Below are positions 1-5,109 of a stretch of 5,109 bases of DNA, one piece after another. The stretch covers positions 1 to 5,109 of the forward strand of contig CALGGJ010000001.1 of assembly GCA_937915745.1 (NCBI GenBank). The letters run 5' to 3'. Origin of the DNA: an uncultured Prevotellaceae bacterium (GTDB taxonomy: Bacteria > Bacteroidota > Bacteroidia > Bacteroidales > Bacteroidaceae). The position numbers were made by a program, and so were the translations under genes. The notes beneath the pieces were generated by a model. It was not told where the DNA came from and searched no databases. It worked only from the letters and a program-made list of their open reading frames with translations. Position 1 is the first letter of the stretch. Every line of letters begins with the position of its first letter.

Positions 1-1
1 A

Positions 2-1858
2 ATATCTCTCAAGGAAAATAAGCATTATCGGTTCTATAATGGCAAACAATATATTTACGAACATGCTGCATTAAAATCAGAGTTACCCACGGCATTGTCT
101 ATGTTCCCATTTTATGAAGATATGGGAATATTCACATCACCATATGATAAAAAGCAGATATGGCCAGACGACAAAGAGATTGCAAGCATTATCTATGCAA
201 AACCCAATCAACTAATAAAGCGAGTTGAATATAACTCAAAAGAAAAACTTAAACTTTATAAAGCATCTATATCAGAATACTACAAACAGCACATAATACA
301 AATTCCCATCAACCTATTTCGTTACAAAAACAAGTACATACCTATTGTAATGAAAGGTGATAACTACGCATTAAGAGCGAGTGATTTATTGCAAGAACCT
401 ATTAATACACAAATATGTGAACATATAATTTTAGAATGCCGTTTCAAACATTTGTGGGATGACAAATCTGCAATTCTTAACTATAATGTTTTAGAACCGT
501 ATTTAGAACTTATTAATTTTGATGAACTTACAAAAGATTGTAGAATCGTTTGGAATGATGCAAAACTTTTCGATGTCATACTTGAAAATGCAAATCAGAT
601 ATGTTGGACAAATATATCCAGATATTGTGACATGGATATAATAAAGAGTATTATCAATAATTATCGTGACTTTATAGACTGGAAATTGCTCACCCAACGC
701 ATTGATGATGACTTTCTCATTCAGTATTTTATAAATTATCCATGGGATTTGGATATTATTTCAAGCAAAAGTAATATTTATGTTATTGAACAATTACTAT
801 TACAAGACAAAGAATATTCTATCGAAGAATGGGATTGGGATGTTTTAGAATCTCGTTTATCTAAAGATTTTGTACTGAACAATTTAAATTTCGTTGAAGT
901 AAATCTATCTAAATACACAACAAATGATAGAACTATTCAGTCGTTACTATTAAAATACCCATACAAACAATGGAATTGGAATATCGTAGTATCTGATTTT
1001 GACATATTATATCTATATGACAATCTCTTAACCATAGGAAGTCAATTACCAATATTATCTCTATTTAACAGAATTTTTACAAATAATGAATGGGCAGATA
1101 AATTTGCCCAAAGTACTAATTGTAATTCAATAGTTGAAAGCAATATTAGAAAGCAAGGGGAACTGTCAAACAAACTTTTCAACGAACATAATTATGTTTG
1201 GTCAGAATGTGTTATTGATTTCTTTGCCTCACATCATCTGATACATTGGGGAACAACTCATTATAAAAAAGGTTTTGAATGTAATCCATATATTAGCTGG
1301 AATAGTCAAATATTTAATAAATTTGCGAACTGCATAGAAACAAATGAAGGACTACTGTTTATATCTCAACAATTAAGTGACATCTCAATTCTTATTCAAT
1401 ATTCTACATTTCCGTGGAATTGGAAGGCACTATCATCAAATCAGCATCTCCTTCCTAAAATAGAGTTTTATACAAACTTTGGCAATAAACTTGATTGGGA
1501 AATTGTCCTTCAAAATCAAAGAGATATCGTATTATTGCAATCCATTGAAAACATAAATATATTGATTGCGGACGATACGAGTGCTTGGTCACTATTTTCC
1601 GAAAAGGCTGATATACAATATGTAATCCTGAAATCCTCGTTTCCGACTTTATTGACTACATTGTCTGCGTCTGCCTCTGGTGTGTCCATCCAGGCGGATG
1701 TTTCATCTGTCCGGCCTTTCAATGCCATCAATTCAGGGTCGTGCACCTCAAGGATGTTCAGCCTTTGCAAATTGTCTGTAACACGTTCTTCGTCTGACAG
1801 CTGTGTAAATCCACGTGTATTGCTACTAATGTTGGCGTTATTAATCGTATTGCAATAA
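2..1858 (+). CDS. Tryptophan-repeat protein of unknown function, 5'-partial, with a 3' end fused to antisense sequence
   Basis: I do not recognise a named family. The frame is open from position 2, giving 618 residues in the window. The first possible start, TTG at 95, is therefore almost certainly internal, and the coding sequence upstream of it (…YRFYNGKQYIYEHAALKSE…) looks authentic. The first ~170 residues form a charged, Tyr/Lys-rich region without a recognisable motif. From about position 600 the protein is built of degenerate units of roughly 21-30 residues with the pattern W.W..L(S/T)…D…I…(F/Y)PW. There is no signal peptide or membrane segment in the visible part, so a cytoplasmic protein is likely. 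Repeat resemblance persists to about 1645 (AWSLFSEKADIQ…FP). The last 70 codons are antisense to the neighbouring gene, Ser/Leu-rich and without repeats, so I regard them as read-through past a junction. Its base composition is much more A/T-rich than its neighbours, suggesting a separate origin. The reading frame is certain; the function is unknown. Confidence 0.8.
   Translation: MSLKENKHYRFYNGKQYIYEHAALKSELPTALSMFPFYEDMGIFTSPYDKKQIWPDDKEIASIIYAKPNQLIKRVEYNSKEKLKLYKASISEYYKQHIIQIPINLFRYKNKYIPIVMKGDNYALRASDLLQEPINTQICEHIILECRFKHLWDDKSAILNYNVLEPYLELINFDELTKDCRIVWNDAKLFDVILENANQICWTNISRYCDMDIIKSIINNYRDFIDWKLLTQRIDDDFLIQYFINYPWDLDIISSKSNIYVIEQLLLQDKEYSIEEWDWDVLESRLSKDFVLNNLNFVEVNLSKYTTNDRTIQSLLLKYPYKQWNWNIVVSDFDILYLYDNLLTIGSQLPILSLFNRIFTNNEWADKFAQSTNCNSIVESNIRKQGELSNKLFNEHNYVWSECVIDFFASHHLIHWGTTHYKKGFECNPYISWNSQIFNKFANCIETNEGLLFISQQLSDISILIQYSTFPWNWKALSSNQHLLPKIEFYTNFGNKLDWEIVLQNQRDIVLLQSIENINILIADDTSAWSLFSEKADIQYVILKSSFPTLLTTLSASASGVSIQADVSSVRPFNAINSGSCTSRMFSLCKLSVTRSSSDSCVNPRVLLLMLALLIVLQ
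605..1645 (+). repeat. Degenerate tandem W-containing protein repeats (about 21-30 residues each)
   Basis: In-frame tryptophan codons recur at 605, 680, 743, 830/836, 971/977, 1298, 1415/1421, 1496 and 1586. Most neighbouring ones are 21-30 codons apart, and longer gaps are about 1.5 to 2 units or lie in a less regular middle stretch. Each unit typically reads W.W or DW, then an L-(S/T) pair, an Asp and a hydrophobic run, ending in (F/Y)PW. Clear examples are 'YPWDLDIIS', 'EWDWDVLES', 'QWNWNIVV', 'FPWNWKALS' and 'LDWEIVLQ'. The repeats are diverged at the protein level and are not DNA repeats. I infer an alpha-helical solenoid-like scaffold for protein or nucleic-acid contacts, but nothing in the sequence shows the partner. 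Confidence 0.6.
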
Positions 1859-2373
1859 ATACTTCCTGCTGTCAGGTTTCCACAAATTGCTACATTACCA
1901 CCAAAATATCCCGCATACGTTCCCGATGTAAGGGGGCCTCCGGCCGTACCGCCGACTCTGGCATACAATGCAGCTTGGAACCACGCACTCGACGGGACAT
2001 CAAGCAATGTCGTATATATACCATAATTAGTGCTTGACGTATATCCACCTTGGCTTAAAATGCCATAGTATGGCTGGTTGGTATTTCCGCTTGAAGCCAA
2101 TACTTGCAGGCCCACTGTATTTGTGTTGGCCGAAGTATGGTTCATAATCTTTACGCCTTTATTGGTGTTGTATATACCCAGCGCATAATCATACCCTGAT
2201 ATAGGGTTTATGAAAGTGTAATAATCCGAACTGCCACCACCAATTGATAAAGGAGATGTTGTAGTTCCTGTACCGATACCTACATGGCCTATACTATCGA
2301 CCATAATTTGCCCATAAAATGCTTTTGATGTGGCAAATAGAACACATAAAAGAGTGAATTTAAATGCCTTCAT
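1516..2373 (-). CDS. Secreted tail-fibre-domain-like protein with a truncated C-terminal chaperone-like domain
   Basis: This 285-residue protein starts at ATG 2373. Residues 1-21 are a signal peptide (Lys2, Lys5, then a hydrophobic FTLLCVLFATS core, with probable cleavage before Gln22), supporting this start. VGIGT at 31-35 is the motif that opens many Bacteroidota secreted proteins related to phage tail fibres. A Gly/Ser/Thr/Asn-rich beta-type region follows, with YAGYFGGN at 153-160 and then NLTAG, another hallmark. LSDEERVTDN at 192-201 resembles the entry to an endosialidase-chaperone-like (S74-type) region. That region normally continues past '…Y.ISA' into a QEL…YP core and a coiled coil. 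Here it stops at ISA (residue 256) and is followed by 29 unrelated residues antisense to the convergent W-repeat gene. I infer loss of most of the C-terminal domain, possibly making this a pseudogene. It lies 138 bp after the preceding gene, so co-transcription is possible but unproven. It is probably exported to the surface or medium. Confidence 0.75.
   Translation of the reverse strand: MKAFKFTLLCVLFATSKAFYGQIMVDSIGHVGIGTGTTTSPLSIGGGSSDYYTFINPISGYDYALGIYNTNKGVKIMNHTSANTNTVGLQVLASSGNTNQPYYGILSQGGYTSSTNYGIYTTLLDVPSSAWFQAALYARVGGTAGGPLTSGTYAGYFGGNVAICGNLTAGSIYCNTINNANISSNTRGFTQLSDEERVTDNLQRLNILEVHDPELMALKGRTDETSAWMDTPEADADNVVNKVGNEDFRITYCISAFSENSDQALVSSAINIFMFSMDCNNTISL
1606..1645. other. Probable rearrangement junction between two convergent genes
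   Basis: Left of this zone only the + frame looks like a real protein; right of it only the - frame does. Within it both frames still resemble their families: + reads K-ADIQYVILKSSFP, matching the repeat, and - reads GNEDFRITYCISA, matching the '(H/T)Y.(I/L)SA' stretch that in related proteins precedes the QEL…YP core of a chaperone-like domain. Composition shifts from very A/T-rich to moderate G+C at about the same point. The exact break cannot be placed from one sequence. No transposon end, long inverted repeat or target duplication is visible; the only local symmetry is an 11-bp TACA-ATA-TGTA at 1614-1624. Confidence 0.55.
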
Positions 2374-2511
2374 ACTTGAATCGTTTAACGTTTATAACTA
2401 ATAATTTGATATATGTACGTATGAGGTATCTCATAATGATTGTTTGTATCTTTTTTCATTCTGAAAGCGGATTTCTCCCCGATGGAATGGCCTGTTTACG
2501 TTTATGTTCGC
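2374..2511 (-). promoter_or_regulatory. 138-bp intergenic leader upstream of the tail-fibre-like gene
   Basis: This gap is long enough to hold a promoter for the downstream - strand gene, but I find no match to the Bacteroides TAnnTTTG/-33 TTTG promoter; the - strand has no TTTG in the proximal half. The half nearest the start codon is strongly A/T-rich, as is usual for Bacteroidota initiation regions, and no Shine-Dalgarno sequence stands out. It contains a small hairpin and a pair of near-identical short repeats, listed separately. No convincing terminator follows the upstream gene. Confidence 0.35.
2420..2435. repeat. Short inverted repeat (6-bp stem, 4-nt loop)
   Basis: TATGAG and CTCATA flank the tetraloop GTAT. 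It sits about 47 bp upstream of the tail-fibre-like gene's start. It could be an operator half-site pair or a weak leader hairpin. It is too A/T-rich, and lacks a following T-run on the - strand, to be a terminator for the upstream gene. The symmetry is plain, but its biological meaning is uncertain. Confidence 0.35.
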
Positions 2512-3543
2512 TCACTTCACCAGCACCTTTCTTCCACCATCAATATTTATACCTTTTTGCAATCCGCCAAGTATTTGCCCTCGTAGGTTGTAGATTGATT
2601 TACCTTTGGCCGTTTCATCACCAGCAATATTGTTCACTTCGTCGGCAATCACGTATGTACCATCGGCCACGCTCTCAGGAGTAATGCCGGGATAGAACGG
2701 CATGGTTGCAAACGACATTGCTTTCTCTTCGTAACTTGCATCTTCTTTTGCCCTCGGAGAGATATATACTACTTTACCATTCTGCCGGAACATTATAAGA
2801 TTACAAAAGTGCATTCTGTCTTTGTAGTACAACTCAAAATCGTGGGTTTCAAGCACGGCATATAATGGCATATTGTCAGGATTGATAAATCCAATACCTT
2901 CAACCATGTATTGCAGTTGCTTGCTATGGTTCTTACATGCATAGGTCAGCATACGTCTCATGCTGCCATCCGCTACTTGTATCAGTGTATCCCCTATTAT
3001 AGGTACGACTGTACGTTTGCCCAAATCAGGAATTAAAGAGTAGGCGTAGTATGAGCACTCATACACGGTATCTCCTTTATGAATGTCATTGTCAAATATC
3101 ATAACCTCATTAGGGTCATACGTGGAGCCATCGTTCAAGACTCGTTTTGTGAATCTAGAGCCACTGGTCGCCCCTGTAGCGAATACCTTGCCGTCCGACT
3201 CGCGCATGGCCATGTAAGGACTAGGATTTTTACGTAAAAACAAAATATATTTCTCTCCGTCAATCAATTGACCCGATGCATCATACGCTTCAAAATATAT
3301 TGGATTATATATATGGTTTTTATAGTGTATAGTGTCACCGTTTGCATATAATCGCATATACATCTCATTCGGATAAGAGCATAGTGCGTATGCTTTAGAG
3401 TTATAGGTTGATTCTGAAGGAGGCATAAAATGATATACCCATTCAGGATTGCCCTCTAACATGGAATAATGTTTATCCTGTGCCGATAAAGCTGCTACTT
3501 GTATAAGGCACATCGAGATTATATATAATACTTTCTGTCTCAT
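2512..3543 (-). CDS. Secreted protein with YNLRGQ-type C-terminal tail
   Basis: This 343-residue protein has a clear signal peptide: Arg2 and Lys4, a hydrophobic VLYIISMCLIQVAAL core, and likely cleavage at ALSA|QD after residue 21, which supports the ATG at 3543. The mature part resembles a loosely defined group of Bacteroidales exported proteins with 'REsDGKVfA', an acidic 'MIFDNDIHKGDTV' segment and 'VEGIGF', and is probably beta-rich. I know no enzymatic role and see no catalytic motif. Residues 317-343 form the characteristic end IYNLRGQ…KGINI…GRKVLVK. In Prevotella and relatives this resembles a shortened type IX secretion (type A) sorting tail; whether it works as one here is inference. 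The start lies 13 bp after the C25 peptidase stop, so the two are very probably one transcript and act in the same process, for example with this protein as surface partner or accessory of the protease. Confidence 0.85.
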   Translation of the reverse strand: MRQKVLYIISMCLIQVAALSAQDKHYSMLEGNPEWVYHFMPPSESTYNSKAYALCSYPNEMYMRLYANGDTIHYKNHIYNPIYFEAYDASGQLIDGEKYILFLRKNPSPYMAMRESDGKVFATGATSGSRFTKRVLNDGSTYDPNEVMIFDNDIHKGDTVYECSYYAYSLIPDLGKRTVVPIIGDTLIQVADGSMRRMLTYACKNHSKQLQYMVEGIGFINPDNMPLYAVLETHDFELYYKDRMHFCNLIMFRQNGKVVYISPRAKEDASYEEKAMSFATMPFYPGITPESVADGTYVIADEVNNIAGDETAKGKSIYNLRGQILGGLQKGINIDGGRKVLVK

Positions 3544-3556
3544 AACTATATCTATA
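3544..3556 (-). other. 13-bp operon junction between peptidase and secreted protein genes
   Basis: Only 13 A/T-rich bases separate the peptidase stop (TAA at 3557-3559) from the next ATG. There is no room for a terminator or promoter, which argues for co-transcription. No Shine-Dalgarno sequence is present, in keeping with Bacteroidota, where A-rich leaders often serve instead. Confidence 0.6.
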
Positions 3557-5109
3557 TTAGTAATTAATATAATCCAACGGTTTAACTGTCATCGTTGCCC
3601 CGACGGGACAAGTGAAATTATCAGTAATTGTAAATGAGTTGCCGACCTCGAATGTCACGTCGCTGCCTGCGGCAACAGAGTTCGCTCCCGTATCGTAATC
3701 CGTATCAATGGCACTGCCTATTACATAGTTCTGCGCCCGCAAATGTTCACCATCAAGTTCTGTTCCCTGAATTCTGACAGTTGCATAACAGTCCTTGTCA
3801 CTACGCCAGGGAGCATATCCATCCTTTGTTATTCCAATTTGGAATGGACCTTCGTAAAGGAAGTCGTCATAACCATATTCGGTGACGGGATATAGGTGTG
3901 TGTAGTCGGCATTATGGGTCGCCTCACTTGGATTCTCTTCACAGTCAAACATCAGATTGTAATGGGCATCAGTATCAAAACTGTCCATAAGCGCATATCC
4001 GCCATTTAAGAACAGGTCGAATGGTGTGATGTAATTTGGACTGCTGTTGTAAATACTGAATTCTGCATCACCAAGTAATGTTTGTGTAAGTGCCAGATAT
4101 CTATTGTAGCTGTATGAACATGTGTCAAACGGCATTTCACGTTTTGATTTTTCGATGATATGACCAATCTGTCTATTGGGTTCAATCTGTAAGTTTCTAT
4201 AAAAGTCACCTATCAAATGCAACGATGGACCAGCATCATTAGCGGTAGGAGTAAAGCCTGCCAGTGTAGCACCCCAAAATGCAATGGTATTGTTATTCGG
4301 ATTGAGAATAAAAGTGTTTCCTATCGACTGAGTTGTAAAGTCCGCAATATCACATGCAGAGGTTGTTATAATGGATGCCGCATTAGCCATAAGGTTCTCT
4401 GCCATTGCTATAGTAAACAAACTATCTGTGTCATCATGCATTCTCCATCCCGTCTCATAACCATGAGATGCAATGTTAATTAGATTGTGTCCATACTGAT
4501 CCGATAGTTTTGCATTTAGTTCGCTGGTTGTAAAGTTGGAATCATAAAGCTTGTCAACAAACATTCCTGTAAGATAGTTGTCGCTAATTGAATCTCCCCA
4601 GTAATGTCCGTCGCTTATGCTACCCATATAATATTCGGCTTTGTCACCAGCAAATAAAGCGCGACTATAACTTAAAGAGTACATCAACTCTCCACGCTCA
4701 TAACGGAACAGCTTACGTGTGTAACTAATAATATCTGAGGAGTTATGGATAGGAAGTCGTGAGATATTAATGTATTGTTTTGGTACAGCCCTGTCATACA
4801 AAACATCAACAGGTCTATTGTACGGCCACCCCCAATTCACGTGTTCTGCTATTTCTGCATAGTATCCACTCTGCCCATCATCCCAATCAAACGAACCATC
4901 TAATGATGTATAATATATGTCCGATGCAATAAATTTGGGTGGGTTGTAAAGCAAATATACATTTTCAATATAATAATACATATCGCTACTATCATATCTC
5001 GGTGCAGCAAACCGTGTCGGTACAATATCCACGTCACCTCCGAGCAATACATACTGCAGTTCCTTTCCACAATTAATATACTCATTGGCTATGTACCATT
5101 TTATGCGCT
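3557..5109 (-). CDS. Gingipain-like C25 family cysteine peptidase, 5'-partial
   Basis: The frame is open to the right edge; the first complete codon is at 5107, giving 516 residues. The TTG at 5047 is internal, because the family sequence ELQYVLLGGDVDIVPTR runs through it. Signal peptide, propeptide and the N-terminal part lie outside the window. In this numbering the catalytic His is residue 215 in NIASHGYETGW (codon 4463-4465) and the nucleophile Cys is residue 252 in TTSACDIADF (codon 4352-4354). IGNTF and IAFWGAT follow, as in gingipains and related C25 enzymes; the His-Cys spacing of 37 resembles that of RgpB. Both catalytic residues are present, so it is probably active, cleaving proteins outside the cell. 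After the catalytic part come an Ig-like stretch (about 345-445) and a C-terminal repeat region (…AAGSDVTFEVGNSFTI…) resembling the 'coathanger stack' beta domain. It ends in PLDYINY with no recognisable type IX sorting domain, unusual for gingipains. Cleavage specificity cannot be read. Confidence 0.9.
   Translation of the reverse strand, partial: RIKWYIANEYINCGKELQYVLLGGDVDIVPTRFAAPRYDSSDMYYYIENVYLLYNPPKFIASDIYYTSLDGSFDWDDGQSGYYAEIAEHVNWGWPYNRPVDVLYDRAVPKQYINISRLPIHNSSDIISYTRKLFRYERGELMYSLSYSRALFAGDKAEYYMGSISDGHYWGDSISDNYLTGMFVDKLYDSNFTTSELNAKLSDQYGHNLINIASHGYETGWRMHDDTDSLFTIAMAENLMANAASIITTSACDIADFTTQSIGNTFILNPNNNTIAFWGATLAGFTPTANDAGPSLHLIGDFYRNLQIEPNRQIGHIIEKSKREMPFDTCSYSYNRYLALTQTLLGDAEFSIYNSSPNYITPFDLFLNGGYALMDSFDTDAHYNLMFDCEENPSEATHNADYTHLYPVTEYGYDDFLYEGPFQIGITKDGYAPWRSDKDCYATVRIQGTELDGEHLRAQNYVIGSAIDTDYDTGANSVAAGSDVTFEVGNSFTITDNFTCPVGATMTVKPLDYINY

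Noticed and set aside
95..97. TTG at 95 as the start of the W-repeat gene (and TTG at 5047 as the start of the peptidase)
   Set aside because: Both frames stay open to the window edge with convincing protein sequence upstream, including the conserved YVLLGGDVD of the peptidase.
503..697. Small - strand frame opposite the W-repeat gene
   Set aside because: Contained wholly in the antisense of an in-frame repeat protein, with no recognisable start context or family features.
1646..1858. C-terminal 70 residues of the + gene as a Ser/Leu-rich domain
   Set aside because: They are exactly antisense to well-supported coding sequence of the tail-fibre-like gene and lose the W-repeat pattern, so they look like read-through.
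2421..2456. Hairpin followed by six T residues as a + strand terminator
   Set aside because: No + strand gene ends here, the stem is short and A/T-rich, and 16 bases separate it from the T-run.
2364..2684. Possible + strand gene for a 106-residue protein
   Set aside because: Mostly antisense to the C-terminus of the secreted YNLRGQ-tail protein and to the intergenic leader; Cys/His/Arg-rich with no family resemblance.
4006..4209. Small - strand frame in the peptidase region
   Set aside because: Same strand but a different frame inside the peptidase coding sequence, with no protein-like features; the same applies to the frame at 4900-5085.
4217..4483. Possible + strand Cys-rich small protein (88 residues)
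   Set aside because: Antisense to the catalytic core of the C25 peptidase, including the codons for its His and Cys; the Cys-rich look is a by-product.

Overview
The window looks like a chromosomal segment of a Bacteroidales bacterium (Bacteroides/Prevotella type, probably gut or oral). The evidence is a gingipain-type C25 cysteine peptidase, a secreted protein ending in the short 'YNLRGQ…KGI.I..GRKVLVK' tail typical of that order, a secreted protein with 'VGIGT' and 'YAGYFGGNV' tail-fibre-like motifs, and A/T-rich start regions without clear Shine-Dalgarno sequences.

The layout has two halves that converge. On the left (positions 2 to about 1645, + strand) is a visibly A/T-rich gene for a large tryptophan-repeat protein. 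It is open at the window's left edge, so its true start lies outside. On the right (about 1606 to 5109, all - strand, higher G+C) are three genes for exported proteins. In transcription order they are a C25 peptidase whose 5' end lies beyond the right edge, a 343-residue secreted protein beginning 13 bp after it, and, after a 138-bp gap, a 285-residue secreted tail-fibre-domain protein.

The striking point is where the halves meet. The + gene and the last - gene overlap tail to tail by 343 bp. Past a roughly 40-bp zone (about 1606-1645) each reads into the antisense of the other and stops resembling its own family. The last - gene appears to have lost most of its C-terminal endosialidase-chaperone-like domain. 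The + gene loses its W-repeat pattern and ends in a 70-residue antisense tail. The simplest reading is a rearrangement junction: an island boundary, an inversion endpoint or an assembly join. There is no terminator or spacer between the two genes.

The three - strand genes plausibly act together at the cell surface or outside the cell as a protease with two exported companions. This is inferred from gene order and export signals; no substrate can be read from the sequence. No RNA gene, CRISPR array, transposase or recombinase is visible.
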